Source of the DNA: Sphingobacteriaceae bacterium
GTDB taxonomy: Bacteria; Bacteroidota; Bacteroidia; Sphingobacteriales; Sphingobacteriaceae
DNA length: 64,000 nucleotides
Direction: 5' to 3'
Assembly (NCBI GenBank): GCA_014380615.1
Contig: JACMJM010000044.1
Coordinates: forward strand, 124,001 to 188,000
Shown: positions 43,404 to 52,605 of the stretch, piece by piece
Numbering within the stretch: position 1 is the stretch's first letter
Layout: every line of letters starts with the position of its first letter
Notes under the pieces: generated by a model
What the model was told of the DNA's origin: nothing
What the model saw: only the letters and a program-made list of their open reading frames with translations
The model's database searches: none
Made by a program: the position numbers and the translations under genes

Positions 43404-44450
43404 ATGAGAAAGCAAGGGGTTTTATTAGTTAATCTGGGTACGCCCGATAGTCCATCTGTATCGGATGTGAGAAAATATCTCGGTGAATTTTTGATGGATG
43501 AACGGGTAATTGATATAAACCCCATTAACCGCGCGCTTCTTGTTAAAGGAATAATAGTGCCTTTTCGTAGCCCCAAATCTGCTAAAATTTACAAAGAAGT
43601 GTGGACAGAAAACGGTTCTCCATTGCTTTACTATAGCATCAGGCAAAAAGAAATGTTGCAGGAGAAACTAGGCAACAGCTATGTAGTAGAACTGGCAATG
43701 CGATATCAAAGTCCTTCAATAAAAACTGCGCTCGATTCATTAAAAAAGCAGCAGGTGGACAGCATTCGGGTGGTCCCTCTTTTTCCTCAGTATGCTTCGG
43801 CCTCTACAGGTTCGGTAATTCAAAAAGTTATGGAGCTGGTTGGGAAATGGCAAACCATCCCGGATATTTCATTTGTGAATTCATTCCATAACGATGAAGG
43901 AATGATAGAAGTTTTTGCCGATAATGCCAGAAAGTACAATCCCGATAGCTTCGATCATATTTTATTTAGTTTTCATGGATTGCCCGAGCGACAATTAATT
44001 AAAGCTGATCATTCCGGAAAGTATTGTTTACAAACTCCAAATTGTTGCTCACGATTAAACGACGTTAATCGCTTTTGCTATTCCGCGCAATCGCACGATA
44101 CCGCCAGACTTATAGCAGAGAAATTAAATCTTCCCAAAGAACGATACACCGTTTGTTTTCAGTCGCGCTTGGGTAACTCTCCATGGAAAAAGCCATACAC
44201 TATCGAAGTGCTGGAAGAACTTGCGAAAAAAGGATTAAAACGACTTTTAGTTTTTAGCCCCGCCTTTGTGGCCGATTGTCTTGAAACAAATATTGAGATA
44301 GCTCGCGAGTATCATGAAGAATTCCGTAATTGGGGCGGCGAAAAAGTCCAACTGGTAGAAAGCTTAAACGATAATCCGAAATGGATTGACGCACTGGAAG
44401 CAATTGTACTTGCTAAACAGCAAAAACCCGTATTTCAATCCGTTAAATAA
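43404..44450 (+). CDS. hemH: Ferrochelatase
   Basis: 348 residues; inserts Fe2+ into protoporphyrin IX, the last step of protoheme synthesis. Motifs: 'GVLLVNLGTPDSPSVSDVRK', 'VELAMRYQSPSI', 'VVPLFPQYASASTGSV', the metal-site His in 'LFSFHGLPERQL', 'CFQSRLGNSPWKKPYT', and 'VFSPAFVADCLETNIEI' with the catalytic Glu. The 'YCLQTPNCC' cysteines near the loop are unremarkable for this group as far as I know. The 3' end overlaps the convergent waaA by 8 bp. Function is certain; the placement beside carotenoid genes may be chance. Confidence 0.95.
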   Translation: MRKQGVLLVNLGTPDSPSVSDVRKYLGEFLMDERVIDINPINRALLVKGIIVPFRSPKSAKIYKEVWTENGSPLLYYSIRQKEMLQEKLGNSYVVELAMRYQSPSIKTALDSLKKQQVDSIRVVPLFPQYASASTGSVIQKVMELVGKWQTIPDISFVNSFHNDEGMIEVFADNARKYNPDSFDHILFSFHGLPERQLIKADHSGKYCLQTPNCCSRLNDVNRFCYSAQSHDTARLIAEKLNLPKERYTVCFQSRLGNSPWKKPYTIEVLEELAKKGLKRLLVFSPAFVADCLETNIEIAREYHEEFRNWGGEKVQLVESLNDNPKWIDALEAIVLAKQQKPVFQSVK

Positions 44451-45672
44451 GACTTTTTATATACGACATTATTTTATCGGTCGCACCCTTCTCCTGCTCT
44501 ACGTAACGTTTTGCCGCCATTCCGGCTTGTTCTCTGACAGGTTCGTTTTGAAAATTTTGCATTATCGCCTGCAACTCCGGAGCGTTCTTTATCGAAATGC
44601 CGGCCCCTTTTTCGATAAGTGCCCTGGCTTCACGGAAGTTTTGATAGTTGGGCCCGAAAATTACCGGAATCCCGAAAGCCGCAGCTTCCAGAGTATTGTG
44701 TATCCCTACACCAAATCCGCCACCTATATAAGCGACATCAGCATATTGGTAAAGCGATGATAGCATGCCGATATTATCAATGATTAAAACCTGAGTTTCT
44801 GACAATATTGGATTTGAATTTAGGGCCGAGAACCTCACACACCTGGCATTCGTTTTCACTAAATTATAAATGTTTTCTTCTTTTATTTCGTGCGGGGCGA
44901 TAATGAATTTCCACTCGGGATAGGCATCAAAAAGGTTTGTAATTAATTTTTCATCGGCGGGCCAGGTGCTTCCGGCTAAGAAAACTTTTGAACCGCCGCA
45001 AAACGTTTTTACCTCTTCAAATGCCTTTGGACTTTCTGCGTTCTCTGCCACCCTGTCGAACCGTGTGTCTCCGCTCACGGTTACATTTGCGAGGTTAATT
45101 CCGGCCAGCAATTTCTTGCTGTTCTCATCCTGAACAAAGAAATGATTCACAAATGTTAAGATTTTCCTGTTAAGTGTTCCGTGCCATTTAAAGAAGGGTT
45201 GAGATTTTCTGAAAATTGCCGAAATTACAATTAAAGGAATGCTTCTTTGATGAGATTCATTAAAAAAATGATACCAAAATTCATATTTTGTAAAAATTAT
45301 TAGTGATGGATTGATGAGTTTCAAAAACCTTTTTGCGTTTTTCCTTGTATCTAAGGGTAGATAAAAAATATGGTCGGCTTTTTTGTAATTCTTTCTAAGT
45401 TCATACCCCGAAGGGGAGAAAAACGTAACTATTAGTTTGTGTGTGGGGTATGAGTCTTTAATTTGTTCAAGAACAGGTCGCCCCTGTTCAAACTCGCCAA
45501 GCGAAGCAAAGTGAAACCAGATTGACGGAGAGTTCGGATCAACTTCCTTTGAAATTTTTTCAAAGAGGTTTTTTCTGCCCTCAAGCCATAACTGCGCTTT
45601 GGGGTTAAAATAGTGATAAATAATTATTAAAAAATGGTAGATATTAATGCCAAGGTTATAGAGAAAGAGCAT
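44443..45672 (-). CDS. waaA: 3-deoxy-D-manno-octulosonic acid (Kdo) transferase
   Basis: 409 residues from ATG at 45672; a TTG four codons upstream is possible. The start is a membrane anchor ('MLFLYNLGINIYHFLIIIY'). The GT30 features are 'FHFASLGEFEQGRPVLEQIK' with the catalytic Glu, 'TKYEFWYHFF', 'FLAGSTWPADE', 'IIAPHEI', and 'AYIGGGFGVGIHNTLEAAAF' plus 'GPNYQNFREA'. It attaches Kdo to lipid A precursors at the inner membrane. The gene is alone on the minus strand between hemH and ugd. Together with lpxK and lptB it shows an LPS-bearing cell. Confidence 0.94.
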   Translation of the reverse strand: MLFLYNLGINIYHFLIIIYHYFNPKAQLWLEGRKNLFEKISKEVDPNSPSIWFHFASLGEFEQGRPVLEQIKDSYPTHKLIVTFFSPSGYELRKNYKKADHIFYLPLDTRKNAKRFLKLINPSLIIFTKYEFWYHFFNESHQRSIPLIVISAIFRKSQPFFKWHGTLNRKILTFVNHFFVQDENSKKLLAGINLANVTVSGDTRFDRVAENAESPKAFEEVKTFCGGSKVFLAGSTWPADEKLITNLFDAYPEWKFIIAPHEIKEENIYNLVKTNARCVRFSALNSNPILSETQVLIIDNIGMLSSLYQYADVAYIGGGFGVGIHNTLEAAAFGIPVIFGPNYQNFREARALIEKGAGISIKNAPELQAIMQNFQNEPVREQAGMAAKRYVEQEKGATDKIMSYIKSLI

Positions 45673-45748
45673 GTTTAATTGCAAAAAATATATCTTCGTC
45701 GAAATTACTCTTAATTGTAAATAAATTATACCCTAAAAATATATATAA

Positions 45749-47062
45749 ATGAAAATAGCTGTTGTTGGTACCGGATATGTAGGCTTAGTAACAGGTACAT
45801 GTCTGGCAGAAACAGGTAATACTGTAATCTGTGTTGATATAAATCAGGAGAAAGTCGATAAAATGAAAGGTGGACAAATTCCTATTTATGAACCTGGTCT
45901 CGAGATATTATTTCACCGTACTATAGAACAAGGCCGGTTAACGTTTACAACAGTTTTGGCTGAAGCAATTGAAGATGCCAAAATTATTTTCCTTGCGCTT
46001 CCAACCCCTCCCGGAGCGGATGGTGCGGCAGACCTTAGTTTCGTATTAGGTGCCGCAAAAGATATTGCGAAACTTGTAAAAGATTATAAAGTTGTAGTTA
46101 CCAAATCAACTGTTCCGGTAGGAACCGCTGATAAGGTGAAAAAGGTTTTCGCCGAAAATACAAGCATCGAAGTTGATGTGGTTTCAAATCCCGAATTCCT
46201 GAGAGAAGGTGTTGCCGTGGATGATTTTATGAAGCCCGACCGTGTGGTGGTTGGTACCAGCAGCGATAAAGCGCGTAAGTTAATGGAAGAACTATACAAT
46301 CCGTATGTGCGCTCTGGTAACCCGATCATTTTTATGGACGAGCGATCTTCAGAGCTGACGAAATATGCCGCCAATTCTTTCCTAGCTACAAAAATTACTT
46401 TTATGAATGAGGTTGCTAACCTGTGTGAGCTAGTTGGAGCCGATGTAGATATGGTACGTAAAGGAATCGGATCGGACGCCCGTATCGGTAAACGCTTTCT
46501 TTTTCCGGGTGTAGGCTACGGCGGAAGTTGTTTCCCCAAAGATGTACAGGCATTGGCCAAATCTGCTGCCGAAGTAAACTATGATTTTAGCATTCTGAAT
46601 TCGGTAATGACTGTTAATGAAAAACAAAAAGTTGTTATCGTTGAGAAAATGCGCAAATATTATAAAGGCGATTTAAAAGGTAAAAAGTTTGCCCTGTGGG
46701 GATTAGCGTTTAAACCCGAGACCGATGATATCCGTGAGGCTCCGGCGCTTTATATTATTGATGAACTGCTAAAAGAAGGCGCATCTATTATTGCTTACGA
46801 TCCTGAAGCAACAGCAAATGTTCGTCAGCTTAAAGGCGACAGCATCGCATACGCAAAAGATCCTTACGAAGCACTTGAAGGAGCCGATGCCCTGATTATC
46901 GTTACCGAATGGCCTTTGTTCCGCACCCCGGATTTCGATAGAATTGAAAAAAATCTTAAAGCGAAAGTTATTTTCGACGGTCGTAACCTGTACGACATTC
47001 AAAAAATGATAGATTGCGGATATTATTATAACAGTATTGGTCGTAAAGTTGTAGAAGCATAA
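45749..47062 (+). CDS. ugd: UDP-glucose 6-dehydrogenase
   Basis: 437 residues; oxidises UDP-glucose to UDP-glucuronate with NAD+. The nucleotide motif '[18 protein letters not shown]' opens the protein, followed by '[16 protein letters not shown]', '[17 protein letters not shown]', the catalytic Cys in '[12 protein letters not shown]', and '[16 protein letters not shown]'. Length is normal. The stop codon shares bases with the next start (TAATGG), so it is coupled to uxs, which uses its product. Confidence 0.96.
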   Translation: MKIAVVGTGYVGLVTGTCLAETGNTVICVDINQEKVDKMKGGQIPIYEPGLEILFHRTIEQGRLTFTTVLAEAIEDAKIIFLALPTPPGADGAADLSFVLGAAKDIAKLVKDYKVVVTKSTVPVGTADKVKKVFAENTSIEVDVVSNPEFLREGVAVDDFMKPDRVVVGTSSDKARKLMEELYNPYVRSGNPIIFMDERSSELTKYAANSFLATKITFMNEVANLCELVGADVDMVRKGIGSDARIGKRFLFPGVGYGGSCFPKDVQALAKSAAEVNYDFSILNSVMTVNEKQKVVIVEKMRKYYKGDLKGKKFALWGLAFKPETDDIREAPALYIIDELLKEGASIIAYDPEATANVRQLKGDSIAYAKDPYEALEGADALIIVTEWPLFRTPDFDRIEKNLKAKVIFDGRNLYDIQKMIDCGYYYNSIGRKVVEA

Positions 47063-48054
47063 TGGAAAGAAAACGTATACTTATTACCGGTGCAGCCGGA
47101 TTTCTGGGTTCACATCTTTGTGACCGATTTATAAAAGAGGATTATCACGTAATTGCTATGGATAATCTGATAACCGGCGATCTGCGAAATATCGAACATC
47201 TTTTCAAATTGGAGAATTTCGAATTTTACAATCACGATGTTTCTAAGTTTGTTCATGTAGCCGGAAAGCTGGATTATATTCTTCATTTCGCCTCTCCCGC
47301 CAGCCCGATAGATTATTTAAAAATACCTATCCAAACACTTAAAGTTGGTTCGCTCGGAATTCACAATCTTTTGGGCCTTGCTAAAGATAAAAAAGCAAGA
47401 ATCTTAATTGCTTCAACTTCCGAAGTTTATGGCGATCCAAGCGTAAATCCTCAGCCAGAAGAATATTGGGGAAATGTAAATCCGGTAGGCCCTCGCGGTG
47501 TGTACGATGAAGCGAAGCGTTTTCAGGAAGCTATAACGATGGCTTACCATACTTTCCACGGTGTTGAAACACGCATTATAAGGATTTTCAATACCTATGG
47601 TCCCCGTATGCGATTGAACGACGGTAGGGTTTTACCAGCTTTTATAGGCCAGGCAATCAGAGGCGAAGATTTAACAGTATTTGGCGATGGTTCTCAAACC
47701 CGCTCGTTTTGCTATGTGGATGATTTGATCGAAGGAATATATCGCTTGCTTCATTCTGATTATGCTCAACCGGTGAACATCGGAAATCCAGATGAAATCA
47801 CTATCAGGCAATTTGGTGAAGAAATTATCAAGCTTACCGGAACATCACAAAAATTGATTACTAAACCTCTTCCTACAGACGACCCGAAACAACGCCGCCC
47901 GGATATTACTAAGGCGCGGGCTTTGTTGGGCTGGGAACCTAAAGTTTCGAGGGCCGAGGGTTTAAAAATTACCTATGAATATTTTAAGGCACTCCCAAAA
48001 GATGTGATTGAGAAAATAGAGCATAAAGATTTTTCCAGCTATACAACAAAATAA
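47062..48054 (+). CDS. uxs: UDP-glucuronate decarboxylase (UDP-xylose synthase)
   Basis: 330-residue extended SDR enzyme that turns UDP-glucuronate into UDP-xylose. Motifs: '[15 protein letters not shown]', '[20 protein letters not shown]', '[10 protein letters not shown]', YxxxK in '[12 protein letters not shown]', '[12 protein letters not shown]' and '[18 protein letters not shown]'. 'ASPASP' and 'YDEAKR' separate it from epimerases. It directly follows ugd (1-base overlap), giving a two-step route from UDP-glucose to UDP-xylose. The next gene, galE, starts 2 bp later. Confidence 0.93.
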   Translation: MERKRILITGAAGFLGSHLCDRFIKEDYHVIAMDNLITGDLRNIEHLFKLENFEFYNHDVSKFVHVAGKLDYILHFASPASPIDYLKIPIQTLKVGSLGIHNLLGLAKDKKARILIASTSEVYGDPSVNPQPEEYWGNVNPVGPRGVYDEAKRFQEAITMAYHTFHGVETRIIRIFNTYGPRMRLNDGRVLPAFIGQAIRGEDLTVFGDGSQTRSFCYVDDLIEGIYRLLHSDYAQPVNIGNPDEITIRQFGEEIIKLTGTSQKLITKPLPTDDPKQRRPDITKARALLGWEPKVSRAEGLKITYEYFKALPKDVIEKIEHKDFSSYTTK

Positions 48055-48056
48055 AA

Positions 48057-49082
48057 ATGAGTAAAATTTTAGTAACAGGGGGTACAGGCTATATTGGTTC
48101 GCACATGGTCGTTGAACTACAGAAAGCAGGATACGAGGTTGTGATAGTTGATAATCTCGACAATTCAAGCGCAAAAATCATAGACCAAATCACCCGGATT
48201 TCGGGCATCAAGCCCCAGTTTCATCAGGTAGATTTATGCGATGAGGTTAAGACCATTGAACTGATTAAAAACAATCCTGATATCACAGGAGTAATCCATT
48301 TTGCCGCCCATAAAGCAGTAGGAGAGTCGGTTCAGCTGCCTTTAAAGTATTACCGTAATAACTTTTTTTCACTAATAAATCTTTTAACCGCTTTCGCGGG
48401 AAAAGAGGTGAATTTCGTATTCTCATCTTCTTGTACCGTTTACGGCCAGCCTGATGTGTTGCCGGTAACCGAGGAAGCTCCGGTTAAAAAAGCCGAATCT
48501 CCTTACGGAAATACCAAGCAGATTGCTGAAGAGGTTCTCGTAGAAACAGCCAACGCAAACTCGAATTATAAGGTAATTTCTCTGCGTTATTTCAATCCGG
48601 TAGGAGCTCATGAATCGGCTCTGATTGGTGAGTTGCCAATTGGAGTACCTCAAAATCTTGTGCCTTTTATTACCCAAAGCGCAATCGGTAAACGTGGGCC
48701 TATAACCGTTTTCGGGAACGATTATAATACTCCTGATGGCAGTTGCGTACGTGATTACATTCATGTAGTCGATCTTGCTAAAGCACATATAGCTGCTTTA
48801 CGCCGCCAGGAAGAAAACCGGATGTCGGGTAAATTTGAAATCTTCAACATAGGCACAGGCAAAGGGAGCAGTGTATTGGAGGTGATTGGTGCTTTCGAAA
48901 ACAGTACCGGACAAAAACTCCAATATAACATAGGCCCCAGACGAGGTGGCGATGTAGAGCAAGTGTGGGGCGATGTTGCCAAAGCCGAAAAAGAATTAGG
49001 CTGGAAGGCCTCTCTGGGTCTCGAAGATATGATGCAGTCGGCCTGGGCCTGGGAAAAATACATAAACGAAAATCCTTTCTAG
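48057..49082 (+). CDS. galE: UDP-glucose 4-epimerase
   Basis: 341 residues. Motifs: 'GGTGYIGSHMVVEL', 'VIHFAAHKAVGESVQLPLKY', 'SSSCTVYGQPD', YxxxK in 'PYGNTKQIAEE', 'RYFNPVGAHESALIGE' and 'DGSCVRDYIHVVDLAKAHI', the canonical GalE series. It interconverts UDP-glucose and UDP-galactose with bound NAD. It is the third gene of the ugd-uxs-galE unit. A palindrome directly after it may end the transcript. Confidence 0.95.
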   Translation: MSKILVTGGTGYIGSHMVVELQKAGYEVVIVDNLDNSSAKIIDQITRISGIKPQFHQVDLCDEVKTIELIKNNPDITGVIHFAAHKAVGESVQLPLKYYRNNFFSLINLLTAFAGKEVNFVFSSSCTVYGQPDVLPVTEEAPVKKAESPYGNTKQIAEEVLVETANANSNYKVISLRYFNPVGAHESALIGELPIGVPQNLVPFITQSAIGKRGPITVFGNDYNTPDGSCVRDYIHVVDLAKAHIAALRRQEENRMSGKFEIFNIGTGKGSSVLEVIGAFENSTGQKLQYNIGPRRGGDVEQVWGDVAKAEKELGWKASLGLEDMMQSAWAWEKYINENPF

Positions 49083-49089
49083 TTGGGTT

Positions 49090-49122
49090 GGCTTACCAAA
49101 GGTTCCAAACTTTTGGTAAGCC
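49090..49122. repeat. 15-bp palindrome (CTTACCAAAGGTT / AACTTTTGGTAAG) after galE
   Basis: Arms 49090-49104 and 49108-49122 pair over 15 bp with one wobble around a 3-nt loop. Core and loop size match the perfect palindrome at 14.56 kb. It lies eight bases beyond the galE stop and may serve as transcript end. Confidence 0.75.
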
Positions 49123-49205
49123 TGGTTAATCATCTATACCTGCGATCAATGCGGTTTCTCTAACAAACCTCCTTAATTTGCAACCTTTCAAAAGTTTTTT
49201 AGTAT

Positions 49206-49239
49206 AGCTTGCAAAAAGTTCTAAACTTTTGTCAAGTTT
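49206..49239. repeat. Degenerate copy of the same palindrome just before rfbB
   Basis: AGCTTGCAAAAAGTT, loop CTA, and AACTTTTGTCAAGTTT repeat the layout of the 14.56-kb palindrome with two mismatched pairs. It ends 6 bp before the rfbB start codon, so its hairpin could cover the ribosome landing site. The 160-bp gap between galE and rfbB holds these two palindromes and no gene. Confidence 0.6.
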
Positions 49240-49245
49240 GTAATA

Positions 49246-50298
49246 ATGAAAAAAATTCTGATTACCGGCGGCGCCGGATTTATAGGCTCTCATGTAGTAA
49301 GACGTTTCGTTAAAAATTATCCTGATTACCATATAGTTAATTTGGATAAACTAACCTACGCCGGTAACCTTGCAAATCTTAAAGACGTAGAACAATATCC
49401 AAACTATCAATTTGTAAAAGGGGATATTGTAGATGCTGACTTTATTGATAATCTATTTACTCAGGAAAATTTCCAGGACGTAATTCATCTCGCCGCAGAA
49501 TCGCATGTCGACCGGTCAATCAGCCATCCGATAGATTTTGTAATGACAAATGTTGTAGGTACTGTGAATCTGTTAAATGCCGCACGAAAACTGTGGAAAC
49601 AGAATTACTCCAATCATAGGTTTTATCATGTCTCAACCGATGAGGTGTATGGAACATTGGGCGAAGATGGCCTTTTTACAGAGGAAACGCCTTACGATCC
49701 GCATAGTCCTTATTCTGCATCAAAAGCTAGTTCCGACCACTTTGTAAGGGCTTATCAGGATACTTACGGAATGAATGCCGTAATTTCGAACTGCTCTAAT
49801 AACTATGGTTCTCACCACTTTCCCGAAAAGCTTATCCCTTTAGCAATCAATAATATCAAAAACAACAAGCCGGTTCCCGTTTATGGAAAAGGCGAAAATA
49901 TTCGCGATTGGCTATGGGTAGAAGACCATGCGAGAGCAATCGATGTGATTTTTCATAACGCTGCTTCCGGAACGACTTATAATGTAGGCGGCCATAACGA
50001 GTGGACGAATATCGACCTCATCCGTACGCTATGTAAAATAATGGATCGTAAATTGAGTCGCGAACAAGGAACTTGCGAAAAGCTGATTACGTTTGTTACC
50101 GACAGGGCCGGGCATGACTTGCGATATGCTATTGATTCAACAAAACTGCAAAGAGAATTAGACTGGACTCCAAGCCTGCAGTTTGAAGAAGGCTTAGAAA
50201 AAACTGTCGATTGGTACCTTTCAAACGAAGAATGGCTCAATGACGTAACATCCGGAAATTATCAAACTTATTACGAAGGACAATACGATAACCGCTAA
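49246..50298 (+). CDS. rfbB: dTDP-glucose 4,6-dehydratase
   Basis: 350-residue extended SDR. Motifs: 'TGGAGFIGSHVVRRFVKNYP', 'VIHLAAESHVDRSI', 'YHVSTDEVYGTLGEDGLFTE' with catalytic Asp-Glu, YxxxK in 'PYSASKASSDHFVRAY', and 'SNCSNNYGSHHFPEKLIPL'. It makes dTDP-4-keto-6-deoxyglucose, precursor of rhamnose and other deoxysugars. The usual partners rfbA, rfbC and rfbD are absent here. The next gene starts on its stop codon (TAATG). Confidence 0.95.
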   Translation: MKKILITGGAGFIGSHVVRRFVKNYPDYHIVNLDKLTYAGNLANLKDVEQYPNYQFVKGDIVDADFIDNLFTQENFQDVIHLAAESHVDRSISHPIDFVMTNVVGTVNLLNAARKLWKQNYSNHRFYHVSTDEVYGTLGEDGLFTEETPYDPHSPYSASKASSDHFVRAYQDTYGMNAVISNCSNNYGSHHFPEKLIPLAINNIKNNKPVPVYGKGENIRDWLWVEDHARAIDVIFHNAASGTTYNVGGHNEWTNIDLIRTLCKIMDRKLSREQGTCEKLITFVTDRAGHDLRYAIDSTKLQRELDWTPSLQFEEGLEKTVDWYLSNEEWLNDVTSGNYQTYYEGQYDNR

Positions 50299-51041
50299 TG
50301 CTGTTCGACTTCTTTAAAAAGAAACAGGAGACAATTCCTGAAATTAACTTTTCGAGGATAAAAACCGATTTGCATTCTCATCTTATTCCGGGAGTTGATG
50401 ATGGTGCGCAGGACATGGAAGAGTCTGTTGCCCTGGTAAAACGAATGCGGGATTTGGGGTTCACGAAACTGATCACCACACCGCATATCATGGCGGATTT
50501 CTACAAAAACTCATCAGATTCAATCCGCCAGGGACTGGAATTAGTGCAGGAAGAATTAGTTAAGAGAGCTATTAATATAGAAATAGCCGCCGCGGCAGAA
50601 TATTATTTAGACGAAACCTTCGAGAATAAATTAAATAAGGGAGATATTCTAACGCTTGGCAACAACTATATTCTTTTCGAACTTTCCTTTATCAATTACC
50701 CCAAAAATCTCTTCGAAATTATAGATACGATGCTTCAAAAGGGATATACCCCTCTTCTGGCACATCCTGAAAGGTACTCTTATTTATCTGGTTCGCTGGA
50801 AAATTACGAACGCCTTAAAGATGCCGGTTGCTACTTGCAAATGAATACGCTTTCACTTACCGGGCATTATGGTAAACCAACGCAGAAAGTAGCCGAAGAT
50901 ATGGTTGACCATTATTTAATAGATTTCTTAGGGAGCGATTTACATCGAATGAAACATGCCGATATGCTGTTAAAGTCTTTATCGATGCCTTATGTCACAC
51001 GTCTTTTAACAGATTATCAGCTTCAAAACGAAATGCTTTAA
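50298..51041 (+). CDS. PHP-type protein tyrosine phosphatase (CpsB/YwqE family)
   Basis: 247 residues. The PHP metal motifs are 'DLHSHLIPGVDDGAQDMEES', 'TTPHIMADFY', 'AAAEYYLDETF', 'LAHPERYSYL' and 'GSDLHRM'. These phosphatases dephosphorylate the tyrosine kinases that control capsule or exopolysaccharide chain export. It overlaps the rfbB stop by one base, linking it to sugar-nucleotide synthesis. The matching Wzc-type kinase is not in the window. Its 3' end overlaps the convergent membrane protein gene by 4 bp. Confidence 0.9.
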   Translation: MLFDFFKKKQETIPEINFSRIKTDLHSHLIPGVDDGAQDMEESVALVKRMRDLGFTKLITTPHIMADFYKNSSDSIRQGLELVQEELVKRAINIEIAAAAEYYLDETFENKLNKGDILTLGNNYILFELSFINYPKNLFEIIDTMLQKGYTPLLAHPERYSYLSGSLENYERLKDAGCYLQMNTLSLTGHYGKPTQKVAEDMVDHYLIDFLGSDLHRMKHADMLLKSLSMPYVTRLLTDYQLQNEML

Positions 51042-51499
51042 ACTTTTCCGGATTTAAGATATCCGCGCTCCCTTAAAATTCCCCTGATCTGCTTCCTGAT
51101 TGATATTATACGTCCAGTCATTACTCCCGAAGCAAGACTAAGACTGAAAACTGTTAAGATTGGTCCCTGCAGCCAATGTCCGAAAATCCAGCTTTTTGAA
51201 AATGCAAACGCGAGATAAATTACCAGTACAGCTACTGTGATGTTGTTCCATTTTGAAATCACTTTTCCTGTCTCTTCGTGCCAATGAATATTTGAAAACC
51301 TGCCAAGCAACGAACCAATAAAAAAGCCGATAACTATGCCCGTCAATGCCAGTAACGGGTGAATAATCCCTGTTAAGATGTTATAGGTTATAATTGAAGT
51401 AATGATGAAAAAGACTAAAGCAAGACGGCGGAGCTTAAAAATTAGCCGCCTGTTTACATGCTTTTTTGAAAGCTCTCTTGTCTTTTTTCTGATAATCAT
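51038..51499 (-). CDS. Small polytopic membrane protein, unknown function
   Basis: 153 residues with a strongly basic start (MIIRKKTRELSKKHVNRR) and about four membrane helices (roughly 24-42, 47-64, 88-105, 108-128), ending in a basic tail. No family is recognised; 'LTGIVIGFFIGSLLGRFSNI' is the most distinctive stretch. It converges with the PHP phosphatase gene and is separated from the IscA gene by a terminator. Likely real from its composition and fit, but no function is offered. Confidence 0.7.
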   Translation of the reverse strand: MIIRKKTRELSKKHVNRRLIFKLRRLALVFFIITSIITYNILTGIIHPLLALTGIVIGFFIGSLLGRFSNIHWHEETGKVISKWNNITVAVLVIYLAFAFSKSWIFGHWLQGPILTVFSLSLASGVMTGRIISIRKQIRGILRERGYLKSGKV

Positions 51500-51520
51500 A
51501 AAAAGCCGAACCTTTTATAT

Positions 51521-51557
51521 AACAAAAAACCTGCTGTTGGGCAGCAGGTTTTTTGTT
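51521..51557. terminator. Perfect 16-bp bidirectional terminator
   Basis: AACAAAAAACCTGCTG (51521-51536) and its exact complement (51542-51557) flank a 5-nt loop. The A-run and T-run inside the arms give U-tracts in both directions. It lies between two minus-strand genes and ends the IscA transcript, so the membrane protein downstream needs its own promoter. Confidence 0.92.
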
Positions 51558-51574
51558 ATTAGTAAAAAACTAAT

Positions 51575-51928
51575 CTATACCGCAAACGAGGTGCCGCAAC
51601 CGCAGGTGCTTTTTGCATTTGGGTTATTGAATGTAAATCCTCTCGCATTTAAACCATCCTGAAATTCAATTTCCATTCCGGCCAGATATAATCCGTGCGC
51701 TTTATGCATAAATACTTTTATCCCGTCAATTTCAAACTCCTGGTCACCATCCTTCTTTTGGTCGAACCCTAAAATATAATTCATTCCCGAGCAGCCCCCG
51801 CCTTCAACGCCAACCCTCACACCAAAATCATCACCTAATTCTTGTTGATTTCTTAACTTGTGAAGCTCTTTTTTTGCGCCTTCAGTAAAAGAAACCGGTA
51901 TAACTGAAATAGTTGTTTCCATGCTCAT
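51575..51928 (-). CDS. IscA/HesB-type iron-sulfur cluster assembly protein
   Basis: 117 residues of the A-type carrier family. The three conserved cysteines are Cys46 in 'GGGCSGMNYILGF' and Cys109 and Cys111 in 'CGCGTSFAV'. Such proteins deliver Fe-S clusters to apo-enzymes such as IspH, which lies 10 kb away. No suf or isc neighbours are here. A second Met at residue 3 is an alternative start. A -7 box TATATTTG lies 19 bases upstream. Confidence 0.93.
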   Translation of the reverse strand: MSMETTISVIPVSFTEGAKKELHKLRNQQELGDDFGVRVGVEGGGCSGMNYILGFDQKKDGDQEFEIDGIKVFMHKAHGLYLAGMEIEFQDGLNARGFTFNNPNAKSTCGCGTSFAV

Positions 51929-51946
51929 TTCTTTTTATTTAATGTA

Positions 51947-51954
51947 CAAATATA
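51947..51954 (-). promoter_or_regulatory. Candidate -7 promoter box of the iscA-like gene
   Basis: On the minus strand this reads TATATTTG, matching TAnnTTTG, 18 bases before the ATG. No -33 TTG at the proper distance was found. Confidence 0.35.
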
Positions 51955-52017
51955 GTTGAAAATGCCCACTTTTGCTGGACTGGAATAGATATTGACTCTT
52001 AGTTAACAATTGATTAA

Positions 52018-52551
52018 ATGGACACTCTGACGAATTTTTTTATTGATGTTGTAAAGTTTGTACTGGCGGGTAGCTTGATTTCTTATATCGCATGGCAATT
52101 AGTAAAATCAGAGTTAGAGAAAGTGAATCACTCAAGTTTGATAGAACTTAAAAAAGCGTCTCAGGCTACAACTCTTCCCTTGCGCTTACAGGCTTACGAG
52201 CGCCTGGTTTTATTTATAGAACGCATTAATCCCTCTAATATGCTGGTTCGTGTACACGTTGCCGGTACCACCGTTCGCGAAATTCAACAGTTTCTGATAG
52301 CCGAGATCCGCACCGAATATCAGCACAATATTACCCAGCAATTATATGTAAGCACTCAAGCCTGGGCAGTTATGAACAGGATACAAGAAGATACCATTAG
52401 TTTAATCAACAATACCGCCGCAGGATTATCATCCGAAGCATCCTCTGTGGAACTAAGCAGGATAGTTTTAACACATCTCGCTAATCTGGAAGACAATCCC
52501 TATGATGCCGGTTTGGCTCTGTTGAAACATGATATGCAACATTTTTTTTAA
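52018..52551 (+). CDS. Conserved membrane-anchored protein (DUF7935-like), unknown function
   Basis: 177 residues with one N-terminal membrane helix (about 10-27), then a helical soluble part: 'LRLQAYERLVLFIERINPSN', 'IQQFLIAEIRTEYQHNITQQ', 'LYVSTQAWAVMNRIQEDTIS'. I recall it as a small conserved Bacteroidota family without known role; the DUF number is from memory. It lies 54 bp before the mutase gene on the same strand, so the two may be co-transcribed. No catalytic motif is visible. Confidence 0.7.
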   Translation: MDTLTNFFIDVVKFVLAGSLISYIAWQLVKSELEKVNHSSLIELKKASQATTLPLRLQAYERLVLFIERINPSNMLVRVHVAGTTVREIQQFLIAEIRTEYQHNITQQLYVSTQAWAVMNRIQEDTISLINNTAAGLSSEASSVELSRIVLTHLANLEDNPYDAGLALLKHDMQHFF

Positions 52552-52605
52552 ACCTCTCGTCTACTCATCACATAAGTGATAGAAAGCGACTTCCTTTAAT
52601 TGATT

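Noticed and set aside
43404-44450. hemH as part of the carotenoid pathway
   Set aside because: It has its own -7 box and a clear heme role; adjacency alone does not support a pigment function.
49126-49332. Minus-strand frame across the rfbB start
   Set aside because: It is antisense to rfbB and built partly from the palindromic repeats.
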